Shown: positions 54,970-63,511 of the stretch, piece by piece
Layout: the number at the start of each line of letters is the position of its first letter
Position numbering within the stretch: the first letter of the stretch is position 1
From: Verrucomicrobiaceae bacterium
GTDB lineage: Bacteria > Verrucomicrobiota > Verrucomicrobiia > Verrucomicrobiales > Verrucomicrobiaceae
DNA length: 64,000 bases
Assembly: GCA_019694165.1 (NCBI GenBank)
Contig: JAIBCL010000014.1
Coordinates: 62,001 to 126,000 of the forward strand
Direction: 5' to 3'
The notes under the pieces: generated by a model
What the model was told of the DNA's origin: nothing
Databases searched by the model: none
The model's input: only the letters and a program-made list of their open reading frames with translations
Position numbers and translations under genes: made by a program

Positions 54970-55801
54970 CTGGCCCATCGGCTTCTCCACCGGCTGCTTT
55001 TATCAGCGCAGCATCTTCGACGTGCTCGAAGAAATCCAGCGCAGCGGCTTTCGCGAGATCGAGGTGTGCTCGTTCCCGAAGCATCTCGATTATCACAACG
55101 AGGAAAACGTGCGCCGCGCCGGCGAGCGGATGCGCGAGCTGAACCTGCGGCCGTTCTCCCTTCACGCGCCGCTGGCGCCCAGCATCGACATCACATCACC
55201 CGATGACGGCGCGCGCCATGCGTCCGTCGCCGAGCTGGTGAAGGCGTGCGAGTCCGCCGCGCTCATGGGCGTGGAGCACATCGTGCTGCATCCCGGCCCC
55301 GAGCGCGAGGGCCGGCCGCCGCAGGAGGAATTCGTCCTGCGCATGAGGCACGCCGCGGAATCACTGAACCGCGTGGCCGCGCGCTGCTGCGAGCTTGGCC
55401 TGCATCTCGTACTGGAAAACATGCTGCCGCACCTCCTCTTCGGCCATGTGAGCGACATGATGTACCTCCTCGGCGAGATCAAGAACTGCGACGTCGGCAC
55501 ATGCCTCGACACGGGACACGCCTTCCTCGCCGGCGAGATGGGCATGGTGATCAACAAGCTCTCCGGCCATCTGAAAATGGTCCACATCAATGACAACCGC
55601 GGCGACTGGGACTCGCACCTCCCGCCCGGCGAAGGCCGCATCGACTGGCCCTGGGTGCTCGGCGAACTCAAACGCTCAAATTTTAACGGCCAGCTCGTGC
55701 TCGAACTCCACGGCGGCGAGCACGAGCCCGCGCGCGAGGTCATGTCCCGCGCCGTGCGCGCACGCGAGCTTCTCTCCGACATCATGCGCCGGGAGGCGTG
55801 A
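54962..55801 (+). CDS. TIM-barrel protein, AP endonuclease 2 / sugar isomerase family
   Basis: The protein of 279 residues starts MSDWPIGFSTGCFYQRSIFD. It has the xylose-isomerase-like TIM-barrel pattern with metal ligands in typical places: VEHIVLHPGPERE, LHLVLENMLPHLL (Glu), GTCLDTGHAFLAG (Asp and His), MVHINDNRGDWDSHLPPGEG (His and Asp) and LVLELHGGEHE (Glu). The family includes sugar-phosphate isomerases and epimerases as well as endonuclease IV; sequence alone does not say which. Its ATG lies inside the end of the primase-like gene, so it is translationally coupled. A repair nuclease would fit the neighbourhood, but that is inference. Confidence 0.85.
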   Translation: MSDWPIGFSTGCFYQRSIFDVLEEIQRSGFREIEVCSFPKHLDYHNEENVRRAGERMRELNLRPFSLHAPLAPSIDITSPDDGARHASVAELVKACESAALMGVEHIVLHPGPEREGRPPQEEFVLRMRHAAESLNRVAARCCELGLHLVLENMLPHLLFGHVSDMMYLLGEIKNCDVGTCLDTGHAFLAGEMGMVINKLSGHLKMVHINDNRGDWDSHLPPGEGRIDWPWVLGELKRSNFNGQLVLELHGGEHEPAREVMSRAVRARELLSDIMRREA

Positions 55802-55847
55802 GCTTGCACTGACCGGCCGCACGCAACACAATGAGGCGCAGCAGGCC

Positions 55848-56708
55848 ATGACCGAGAACCAGCAGATCGCAGGCAGTCTCGAAGAAGTGTCGCGCATCCT
55901 CGCCGAGCAGGGCGCGAACCGCTTCCGTGTGCAGGCCTACGTTCACGCCGCCGATGCGCTGCGCGCCATGGCGGAGCCCGCCTCGCTCGTGCTCGAGCGC
56001 GAGGGGCTCGACGGCCTGGAGAAAATCCCCGGCGTCGGCGACACGATCGCACATGTAATCCGCGACATCATCCAGCACGGACGCTCCGCCATGCTCGACC
56101 GCCTGCGCGGCGAGAGCGATCCCATCGCCTTGCTCTCGTCCGTGCCCGGCATCGGGAAGAACACCGCGTGGAAGCTGCACGATGAACTCGGCATCGAGAC
56201 GCTCCAGGAACTCGAAGCCGCCGCGCACGACGGACGCCTCGCCTCCCTCTTCGGCTTCGGCCCGAAAAAACTCGCCGGCATCCGTGACACGCTCGCGCAG
56301 CGCCTCGGCCGCCTGCGCCAACCGCCGCCCCGGCCCTCGAACGAGCCGTCGATCGCCGAAATCCTCGACGTGGACCGCCAGTACCGCGACGACGCCCGCG
56401 CCGGCAAGATCAAGCTCGTCGCACCCAGACGCTTCAATCCCACCGGCGAGGCCTGGCTCCCCGTCATGCACACCACGCGCGGCCCGCGACACTACACCGC
56501 GCTCTTCTCAAACACCGCCCGCGCCCACGAACTCGGCACCACGAACGACTGGGTCGTCCTCTACTACGACGGCGACAAAACCGAGCGCCAATGCACCGTC
56601 ATCACCTCCACCTTCGGCCCCCTCAAAGGCCGCCGCATCGTCCGCGGCCGCGAAGGCGAGTGCGCGATGTTTTACGACGAGACGACTGGCCATGACGAGG
56701 ACGACTGA
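55848..56708 (+). CDS. Helix-hairpin-helix protein related to the N-terminus of PolX
   Basis: The protein of 286 residues starts MTENQQIAGSLEEVSRILAE. The first 170 residues resemble the N-terminal helical region of DNA polymerase X: GANRFRVQAYVHAADALRAM, then two helix-hairpin-helix motifs, LEKIPGVGDTIAHVIRDI and LSSVPGIGKNTAWKLHDELG, then FGFGPKKLAGI. The nucleotidyltransferase palm and PHP domains of PolX are missing. The C-terminal 100 residues (from about NPTGEAWLPVMHTTRGPRHY to FYDETT) are not recognised. A structure-specific DNA-binding role is likely. It follows the TIM-barrel gene by 46 bases and closes the operon. Confidence 0.8.
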   Translation: MTENQQIAGSLEEVSRILAEQGANRFRVQAYVHAADALRAMAEPASLVLEREGLDGLEKIPGVGDTIAHVIRDIIQHGRSAMLDRLRGESDPIALLSSVPGIGKNTAWKLHDELGIETLQELEAAAHDGRLASLFGFGPKKLAGIRDTLAQRLGRLRQPPPRPSNEPSIAEILDVDRQYRDDARAGKIKLVAPRRFNPTGEAWLPVMHTTRGPRHYTALFSNTARAHELGTTNDWVVLYYDGDKTERQCTVITSTFGPLKGRRIVRGREGECAMFYDETTGHDEDD

Positions 56709-57139
56709 ACTGCCGACGCGAGTCATGACCCATGGCTTCCGCAACAACTGCCGGCAAGTCTGTCCCTTGCCGGCCAGTCACATGATGAGATGTGAGGCCG
56801 CCATGAAATTCCGCTCTCCATGATACTCGCTCTCGAGCTTGGATTTGCAATATGGCTGGCATCCACCGCTTGCATTAGGCGGAGGGCCTTCGTTGACGCC
56901 GACCGCGCTGTTCGTGAACATCCTTTCGCTGAGACCGTGACTGAGTTTATGTTCCGGCAGTTTTTATCCAGCATCACGCCCTCAGTTTTTGGTGCCCGCG
57001 TCATTGGGGCTGCCTGCCGCATCGAGTTTCTCCGGTGGCATTTCGTCCGAGGCTACGGCCCACACCGCGCCGAGGCTGCGTGCAACTGCGCTGCGGCGCC
57101 GAAGCCGTGAAACCCGAGCCGCCTCGAGCATCATGGCTT
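56709..57139. other. Intergenic region between the HhH gene and lon
   Basis: No convincing gene is visible in these 431 bases. The longest frame (56820-57110, plus) starts with a hydrophobic stretch but soon becomes Arg- and Ala-rich and looks random. A hairpin near the left end is listed separately. Confidence 0.5.
56751..56775. terminator. Hairpin after the HhH gene
   Basis: GCCGGCAAG and CTTGCCGGC form a perfect 9-bp stem with a 7-base loop, 42 bases after the stop codon. No U-tract follows on the plus strand. It may mark the 3' end of the operon. Confidence 0.4.
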
Positions 57140-59554
57140 TCATGACGAGCGGCGGCGCTTCGATGGCGCGCGCTTCAACCTCTTCGCCACGGGCGGCTCG
57201 AGGGCTTCGCGCAGCACTTCGTCCACAGTCTCCACGGGCACGATCTTCAGGCGCTGCCGCACTTCCTCGGGCAGGTCGGGCAAATCTTTTTCGTTGAGCT
57301 TCGGGATCAGTATCTTTTTGATCCCGGCACGCAGCGCGGCGATGGATTTTTCCTTGAGACCGCCGATGGGCAGGACAAGGCCGCGCAACGTGACCTCGCC
57401 GGTCATGGCCACGTCCTTGCTGACGGGCCGGCTGGAAAAAAGCGATGCAAGCGCGGTGAACATCGCAATGCCGGCGGAGGGGCCGTCCTTCGGCACGGCA
57501 CCGGCGGGGACATGGACGTGCACTTCGTGCCGGTCGAAATCTTTCGGCTCGATGCCGAGCTGCTTCGCACGGCTGCGCACGAGGCTGTAAGCGGCGCGGA
57601 CGGACTCCTTCATCACATCGCCGAGCTGGCCGGTGAGAGTGACGCCGCCTTTGCCGGGGAAGCGGATGGCCTCGATGTGCAGCACGTCGCCGCCCGCGGT
57701 GGTGTAGGCGAGTCCGGTGACGACACCCGGGGCGCTGGTCTGAAGCCTGCTCTCCCGCACAAAGTACGCCGGGCCGAGCGCCTCGCGCACGACAGCAGGC
57801 GTGATCGCGGCCTCGCCGATCTCATCGCCGGCGATGCGCGCGGCGACGTGGCGCGTCACGCTCGCGATCTGCCGCTCGAGATTTCGCACGCCAGCCTCGC
57901 GGGTGTAGTCCTCGATCACGCGCTCGATGGCAGCGTCCTCCCAGCGGCACTTCTCCGCGCTGATGCCATGCTCGGCGAGCTGGCGCTTCACGAGGTAGCT
58001 GCGTGCGATGTTGAGTTTCTCGCTCTCGGTGTAGCCGGGCAGCTCGACGACCTCCATGCGGTCGCGCAACGGCGGCGGGATGGTATCGAGCGTGTTGCAT
58101 GTGGCGATGAAGATGACCTGCGAGAGGTCGAAGGGCACGTCGAGGTAACGGTCGGTGAATTCGTGGTTCTGCCGCGGATCGAGCACTTCGAGCAGCGCGC
58201 TGGCGGGATCACCGCGGAAGTCGGCGCCGAGCTTGTCGATCTCGTCGAGCATGATGACGGGATTGCGCGTGCCGAGCCGGCGCAGTTCTTGAATCAAGCG
58301 TCCCGGCATCGAGCCGATGTAGGTACGCCGATGGCCGCGGATCTCCGATTCGTCACGCACGCCGCCGAGGCTGATGCGCGCAAATTTGCGGCCGAGCGAT
58401 TCGGCGATGGACTGGCCGAGGCTCGTTTTGCCGACCCCGGGCGGTCCGAGAAAGCAAAGGATCGGCCCTCTGCCGGCTGGGTTGAGCTTTCGCACGGCGA
58501 GGTACTCGACGAGGCGCTTCTTCACCTTCGCAAGACCGAAGTGGTCCCGATCCAGTATCTCCCTCGCCTTGTGCAGGTCCACGCTCTCCTCGCTGACCAC
58601 GCTCCAGGGCAGCTCTGCCATCGTCTCGAGATAGCTTACGATGACGGAATGATCCGGACTCTGCGGGGGGATGATCTCGAGCCGCTTGAGTTCCCGATCC
58701 GCCTGCGCACGCGCTTTCTCAGGCAGCGCGGCTTTGTCGAGGCGCTGGCGGATGTCCTCGACCTGCTCTTCGTTGCCGCCTTCCTCGCCGAGTTCTTTTT
58801 GGATCGCGCGAAGCTGCTCGCGCAAATACGCGCGCTTCTGTGCTTCGGAAAATCCGCTCTGCACGTTCTCGCGCAGCTTCGACTGGAGTTCGGCAATGTG
58901 GAGCTGGTTGTCGAGATGCGACTGAAGCGCAGCCAGACGTGCCTTCACATCGGTGGTCTCCAAGAGCCTCTGCTTCCCGGCGGTCTCGATGCTCAGATGC
59001 GCGGCGAGAAAGTCGGTGAGCGCGCCGGCATCTTCGACGGATGCGAACACAGCCTTCACCTCGTCCGGCACGTCGGGGCGATGCTCCAGGAGCCTCTGCG
59101 CGGACTCGCGCACATTGCGCGCGGCGGCCTCGGACATCTCATCGTCCTTGGCGATGGCCGTGCTCGCGAGCGTCTCCACTTCGGCCTTCAGATACGGCTC
59201 CTCCTGCACGGCGTGCAGGATTTTCATGCGGCTCTCGCCGTGGACGAGGATGACCACGCTGTTGTCGCCCTGCCGCATCATGCGCACGACGCGGGCGATG
59301 ACTCCGTGATCGTGGAGCGAGTCGAGGCCGGGCGAGTCCGCGGCTTTTTCTTTTTGCAGTGCGAGGCCGAGCAGCTTCGACTGCGGCAGGCTCTCCTCGA
59401 GCAGACGCAGGCTCGATGCGCGGCCGATGCTCAGCGCCTGGATGGTGCCGGGGAACACAATCGTATCGCGCAGCGGCAGGATGGGCAGCACCTGTTTTCC
59501 ATCTTGCGCGCGTCCGGCGGTTGATTCGGCGGGGCTGATCTCGTTTTCGCTCAT
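57140..59554 (-). CDS. lon: ATP-dependent Lon protease
   Basis: The protein of 804 residues starts MSENEISPAESTAGRAQDGK. The LAN substrate-binding domain starts with VLPILPLRDTIVFPGTIQAL. The AAA+ core has Walker A FLGPPGVGKTSLG and Walker B NPVIMLDEIDKL. The protease domain has Ser in PKDGPSAGIAMFTAL and Lys in LPIGGLKEKSIAAL. Lon degrades misfolded and regulatory proteins in the cytoplasm. The ATG overlaps the stop of the upstream hsp20 gene (ATGA), so both are expressed together. The C-terminus has a basic extension, KRLKRAPSKRRRSS, longer than usual. Confidence 0.97.
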   Translation of the reverse strand: MSENEISPAESTAGRAQDGKQVLPILPLRDTIVFPGTIQALSIGRASSLRLLEESLPQSKLLGLALQKEKAADSPGLDSLHDHGVIARVVRMMRQGDNSVVILVHGESRMKILHAVQEEPYLKAEVETLASTAIAKDDEMSEAAARNVRESAQRLLEHRPDVPDEVKAVFASVEDAGALTDFLAAHLSIETAGKQRLLETTDVKARLAALQSHLDNQLHIAELQSKLRENVQSGFSEAQKRAYLREQLRAIQKELGEEGGNEEQVEDIRQRLDKAALPEKARAQADRELKRLEIIPPQSPDHSVIVSYLETMAELPWSVVSEESVDLHKAREILDRDHFGLAKVKKRLVEYLAVRKLNPAGRGPILCFLGPPGVGKTSLGQSIAESLGRKFARISLGGVRDESEIRGHRRTYIGSMPGRLIQELRRLGTRNPVIMLDEIDKLGADFRGDPASALLEVLDPRQNHEFTDRYLDVPFDLSQVIFIATCNTLDTIPPPLRDRMEVVELPGYTESEKLNIARSYLVKRQLAEHGISAEKCRWEDAAIERVIEDYTREAGVRNLERQIASVTRHVAARIAGDEIGEAAITPAVVREALGPAYFVRESRLQTSAPGVVTGLAYTTAGGDVLHIEAIRFPGKGGVTLTGQLGDVMKESVRAAYSLVRSRAKQLGIEPKDFDRHEVHVHVPAGAVPKDGPSAGIAMFTALASLFSSRPVSKDVAMTGEVTLRGLVLPIGGLKEKSIAALRAGIKKILIPKLNEKDLPDLPEEVRQRLKIVPVETVDEVLREALEPPVAKRLKRAPSKRRRSS

Positions 59555-59970
59555 GACAATCCCTCCCGGCTGGCAATTGGCAGCGTGATCCAGAGCCAGC
59601 CGTTGTCCTGCCGCGCGGTGACGCGGTCGGGATCGACATCGGCGGCGAACTCGATCACACGCTCGAAGTCGCCGTCGGCGATCTCCATCACGAGGATGCG
59701 CCCCTCGCGCGGTGCCGCGCCGCTCTCCGGCAGCGCGCGGTGGCCACGGATGGCGAGGCGGCGCGGCTCGACGTCCACCTTGATGTCCTGTTTGCGCACG
59801 CCGGCGAGATCGACGCACACCTCGATGCGTTCAGCGCCTGCGTACACATTCACCGCCGGCTGCCATGCGGCCTCGGCCTGGCGCAATGAAGAGAAGTGCA
59901 GCCCCTGGAGCTGCGCGGCGATCTGGTCCGCCATGGAGGCGATCCGGGTGAGTCTGATGCTGCGTGCCAT
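59551..59970 (-). CDS. Small heat-shock protein, Hsp20 family
   Basis: The protein of 139 residues has the alpha-crystallin domain from about residue 35 onwards: WQPAVNVYAGAERIEVCVDL, AGVRKQDIKVDVEPRRLAIR and VIEFAADVDPDRVTARQDNG, with the conserved final strand WLWITLP. It is an ATP-independent holdase that keeps unfolding proteins soluble. Coupling to lon (ATGA overlap) joins holding and degradation of damaged proteins. The gene is transcribed divergently from a membrane protein gene. No CIRCE element was noticed in the 185-base divergent region. Confidence 0.93.
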   Translation of the reverse strand: MARSIRLTRIASMADQIAAQLQGLHFSSLRQAEAAWQPAVNVYAGAERIEVCVDLAGVRKQDIKVDVEPRRLAIRGHRALPESGAAPREGRILVMEIADGDFERVIEFAADVDPDRVTARQDNGWLWITLPIASREGLS

Positions 59971-60155
59971 ATATGAAACCTACGCGCGGCACGAGAAGCA
60001 CGATCACACCAACCCGCCGCGGATGCGGGTTTGGCAGAGGAAACATCGTTTCCATGCCGTTGCGCAGACATCGCCCATCCGCACGAGACCGGCTCACATT
60101 CCGGGCGGAAGACTGGCATGAAACGGACGGCCGCCTGCTTTATACTTCGCGCCGC

Positions 60156-60884
60156 ATGACCTACGAACGCCACGCCCGCACGCTCTCCGCGCTTTTCGTG
60201 CTGCTCTGGATCGCGCTCGCCGTGCGGCCCGTGAGCCGCATGGACTGGTTGCTGGAAAACGTGCTGCTTCTCGTCGTGGTGCCGGTGCTCTTCGCCGCGC
60301 ATCGGCGTCGCCTCTTCTCGCGCCTGTCGCACTCCCTCATTTTCGTCTTCATGTGCCTGCACGAGATCGGCGCGCACTACACCTACTCGCAGGTGCCCTA
60401 CGACGACTGGTGGCGGCATCTCACCGGCCACACGCTCAACGACGTCTTCGGCTGGCAGCGCAATCACTTCGACCGCGTCGTGCATTTCCTCTACGGCCTG
60501 CTCGTTGCCTATCCGATCCGCGAGGTTTTCCTGCGCATCGTGCGCGCACGCGGCTTCTGGGGTTACTTCCTGCCACTGGACCTCACCATGTCCACCTCGC
60601 TCATCTACGAACTGATCGAGTGGCTCGCCGCCAGCGTGCTCGGCGGCGATCTCGGCCAGGCCTACCTGGGCACGCAGGGCGACATGTGGGACGCTCACAA
60701 GGACATGGCTCTCGCGTCGCTCGGCGCCCTGCTCGCCATGCTCGTCACCGCCGCAGTGAACTGGCGCTGCCAGCGCGACTTCGCCCTCGAGTGGTCCGCA
60801 AGCTGGCGCATCCGGGGACGGAACCGGGATTTTGTCGCCAAGATGCCCGGCCCCGGCAGCAAAAGCCGCGGCCACAGCCGGTGA
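60156..60884 (+). CDS. DUF2238 family membrane protein
   Basis: The protein of 242 residues starts MTYERHARTLSALFVLLWIA. About six transmembrane helices are present. The DUF2238 pattern is visible in MCLHEIGAHYTYSQVPYDDW, FGWQRNHFDRVVHFLYGLLV and LTMSTSLIYELIEWLAA, followed by QGDMWDAHKDMALASLGALL. Conserved His, Asp and Glu in these segments face the membrane or its surface; the biochemical function of the family is not known. A short basic C-terminal tail ends the protein. It precedes the DUF1549 gene by 65 bases. Confidence 0.88.
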   Translation: MTYERHARTLSALFVLLWIALAVRPVSRMDWLLENVLLLVVVPVLFAAHRRRLFSRLSHSLIFVFMCLHEIGAHYTYSQVPYDDWWRHLTGHTLNDVFGWQRNHFDRVVHFLYGLLVAYPIREVFLRIVRARGFWGYFLPLDLTMSTSLIYELIEWLAASVLGGDLGQAYLGTQGDMWDAHKDMALASLGALLAMLVTAAVNWRCQRDFALEWSASWRIRGRNRDFVAKMPGPGSKSRGHSR

Positions 60885-60949
60885 CTCGCCGGCCAGGGAA
60901 AACTTCGCCACTTGTGAAAAACTGTGCGGCTCTTGTCGTTGGTAGCCAC

Positions 60950-63478
60950 ATGAGACACAGATTCCTCCTTCCTTTTCTTGTTGCCTCGGCAGCCTGCGGT
61001 TTTGGGGCCGCCGTGGCAAAGCCCAAGCTTGATGCGGCCGCGGCCGCAAAGCAGATCGACGGCATCCTCGCCGCCGACTGGGCGAAGAACAATCTCCAGG
61101 GCAATCCCGCCGTGGATGACAACACCTTCGTCCGCCGCATTTACCTCGATGTGATCGGCCGTATCCCGACGACGCGTGAAGCGGAGGATTTTCTGAAATC
61201 CAACGACGCCGGCAAGCGCGCGAAGCTCATCGACAAGCTGCTCGCTTCCGAGGGCTACGCGCAGCATTTCTTCAATTACTGGGCCGACGTGCTCCGGCTC
61301 ACCTCGAACGGCAACCAGACGGGAACCATCACTGGCGCGGCGTACATGAAGTTCGTCAAGGAGAGCCTGCGCACGAACAAGCCGTATGACAGGTTCGTGG
61401 CAGAGATGATCGCCGCGCAGGGCAAGGCATGGGACAACGGCGCGATCGGCTATTACATGCGGGACCGCGGCATGCCGCTGGACAACATGGCCACCACGGT
61501 GCGCATCTTCCTCGGCACCCGCATCGAATGCTCGCAGTGCCACAATCATCCCTTCGACAAGTGGACGCAAAAGCAGTTCTACCAGATGGCCGCCTTCACC
61601 TATGGCGTGAACGCCCAGGACTACTACGGTGGCACGATGGGCCAGGTACGGGACATGCTGCGGGAGGAAGAGCAGGCACTGCGCGCCTCTTTCAAAGAGC
61701 CACAGCGACCGCGCCAGCCCGAGCCGCCTCGCATCAAAGGCAAGATGACGGCCGAGGAGCAGGCGAAGCTCAAGGCGGACTACGCGGCCGCGATGGGCAA
61801 ACACAAGGCCACCCTGCAGGACTACGAAAAGCAGATGAAAGCGGTCAATGAGAAGCGCCGCGAGGCCCAGGACAAGCTGCGCCGCGAACAGCGCAACTAC
61901 CAGGAGGCCTTCCAGGACATCCGCGACACGATGCGCTACACGTCCGTGTCCTTGGACGAGAAGCGCCTGCCGCAGCTCCCGCATGATTACAAGTACGAGG
62001 ATGCCAAGCCGAAGGACCGCATCAGCCCCGGCGCGATGATGGGGCATGAGTGCGTCTGCCAGCCAGGCGAAACACCGCTGGAAGCCTATGCCCGCTGGAT
62101 GACTTCGAAGGACAACCCCCGCTTCACCACGGTGATCACCAACCGCCTGTGGAAAAAGGCCTTTGGTCTCGCGCTCATCGAGCCGCTCGACGAACTGATG
62201 GACAACACCGTGCCGGCCATCCCCGGGCTGCAAAAGCACCTCGAAAAACTCATGGCCGATCTGAACTACGACATGAAGGACTACCTCCGCGTCCTCTTCA
62301 ACACCCGTGCCTATCAGTCACAAGTCAGCCGCCAGGAAGTCGCCCCGGGTCTGGCCTTCCATTTCACCGGCCCGATTCTCCGCCGCATGACCGCCGAGCA
62401 GATGTGGGACAGCTTCGTCACCCTCATCAATCCGAACCCCGACATGATCAACGTCGATGCGCGTGAAGCCATGGACCAGCGCATCCTCCAGGCCCGGAAG
62501 AATGCCGAGAGCATCGACATCCTCACCCCCGAGGAGGCGCTCAAGGGCCTGAAGGTCACCGCCGCCGTGTACGACCGGAACCAGGACGATATCCGCGAGG
62601 AACAGCAGAAAGTGAGCGAGCTGCGTACGCAGGCGAAGGCCCTCGAAACGAAAGCCGACAAGCTCCCCGCCGGCGCCGAGCGCGACAAGTTGCTCGCGGA
62701 TCTGAAGAAGGTGCGTGAGGAGCAGCAGAAGCACCGCGAGAATCTCAGCAAGGCGCAGGGAGAGGGACGCAAGTCCACCTTCGCGCAGCTACTCGTCCCC
62801 GGACAAAAGAAGCTGTACGAAAAAGTCACCGGCAAGCCCTACCAGACCGTCTCTCTCGCCGCCAACGCCAAGGGCACTGTGGATGCGCCCGCGATGATGG
62901 CCGGCGACAGCAGCATGATGATGACCGTCAATGGCGCGCGCATGGAGAAGGTGCTGATCCCCGGCTACGACCGGAAGGAAAAGACAGCCGACGAGCGCAA
63001 GGCCGCCGAAGATGCCCGCATGAAAGCCTTTGCCGAGGAAGCCGACTTCTATGGCATCCCCGACAAGCAGCGCAAGGACTACTACCGCGCCCGCCAGCAG
63101 CAGATGCGCGACACCCTGCGCGCCGCCGAGGTGGAAAGCCCGGCACCGCGCGGCCACTACCTGCGTGAGTTCGGCCAGAGCGACCGTGAGACCATCGAGA
63201 ACGCGAACAACGAAGCCAGCGTGCCGCAGGCACTCGCCATGATGAACGGTTCGCTCCTCCCGCAGATCACCAGCAGCTACAGCCAGCTCATGCTCACCGT
63301 GAACAAGGCGCCGTATCCTGATGAAAAGGTCGATGCCGCCTACATGACCATCCTCTCCCGCAAACCCACCGCCCGCGAGAAGGACGCCTGGCTCAAGGCC
63401 CAGGACAAGGGCCTCACGGACATGCAGGACCTGGTCTTCTCCCTGCTCAATACCCAGCAGTTCATTTTCATCCAATAA
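60950..63478 (+). CDS. DUF1549/DUF1553 exported protein, long form
   Basis: The protein of 842 residues starts MRHRFLLPFLVASAACGFGA (signal peptide). The DUF1549 part has VRRIYLDVIGRIPTTREAED, HFFNYWADVLRLTSNG and IECSQCHNHPFDKWTQKQFY with CSQCH. An insertion of about 100 residues after the CxxCH region (about residues 225-330) is rich in Gln, Lys and Glu and should form a coiled coil; the paralogue at 45366-47534 lacks it. The DUF1553 part has NPRFTTVITNRLWKKAFGLA and RRMTAEQMWDSFVTL, then a second coiled segment and GHYLREFGQSDRETIENANN near the end. It is followed by a DUF1501 gene after 33 bases. Confidence 0.93.
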   Translation: MRHRFLLPFLVASAACGFGAAVAKPKLDAAAAAKQIDGILAADWAKNNLQGNPAVDDNTFVRRIYLDVIGRIPTTREAEDFLKSNDAGKRAKLIDKLLASEGYAQHFFNYWADVLRLTSNGNQTGTITGAAYMKFVKESLRTNKPYDRFVAEMIAAQGKAWDNGAIGYYMRDRGMPLDNMATTVRIFLGTRIECSQCHNHPFDKWTQKQFYQMAAFTYGVNAQDYYGGTMGQVRDMLREEEQALRASFKEPQRPRQPEPPRIKGKMTAEEQAKLKADYAAAMGKHKATLQDYEKQMKAVNEKRREAQDKLRREQRNYQEAFQDIRDTMRYTSVSLDEKRLPQLPHDYKYEDAKPKDRISPGAMMGHECVCQPGETPLEAYARWMTSKDNPRFTTVITNRLWKKAFGLALIEPLDELMDNTVPAIPGLQKHLEKLMADLNYDMKDYLRVLFNTRAYQSQVSRQEVAPGLAFHFTGPILRRMTAEQMWDSFVTLINPNPDMINVDAREAMDQRILQARKNAESIDILTPEEALKGLKVTAAVYDRNQDDIREEQQKVSELRTQAKALETKADKLPAGAERDKLLADLKKVREEQQKHRENLSKAQGEGRKSTFAQLLVPGQKKLYEKVTGKPYQTVSLAANAKGTVDAPAMMAGDSSMMMTVNGARMEKVLIPGYDRKEKTADERKAAEDARMKAFAEEADFYGIPDKQRKDYYRARQQQMRDTLRAAEVESPAPRGHYLREFGQSDRETIENANNEASVPQALAMMNGSLLPQITSSYSQLMLTVNKAPYPDEKVDAAYMTILSRKPTAREKDAWLKAQDKGLTDMQDLVFSLLNTQQFIFIQ

Positions 63479-63511
63479 ACCAACGGCCAACCCTCAACCC
63501 CATCCAAGCTC

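Noticed and set aside
56820-57110. A 96-codon frame between the HhH gene and lon
   Set aside because: Only the first 20 residues look hydrophobic; the rest is Arg/Ala/Cys-rich without a ribosome-binding site or family match.
57512-59524. A 670-codon open frame on the plus strand
   Set aside because: Antisense to lon, which has every expected motif.
60695-62239. A 514-codon open frame on the minus strand
   Set aside because: Antisense to the DUF1549/1553 gene; its composition is typical of a shadow frame.
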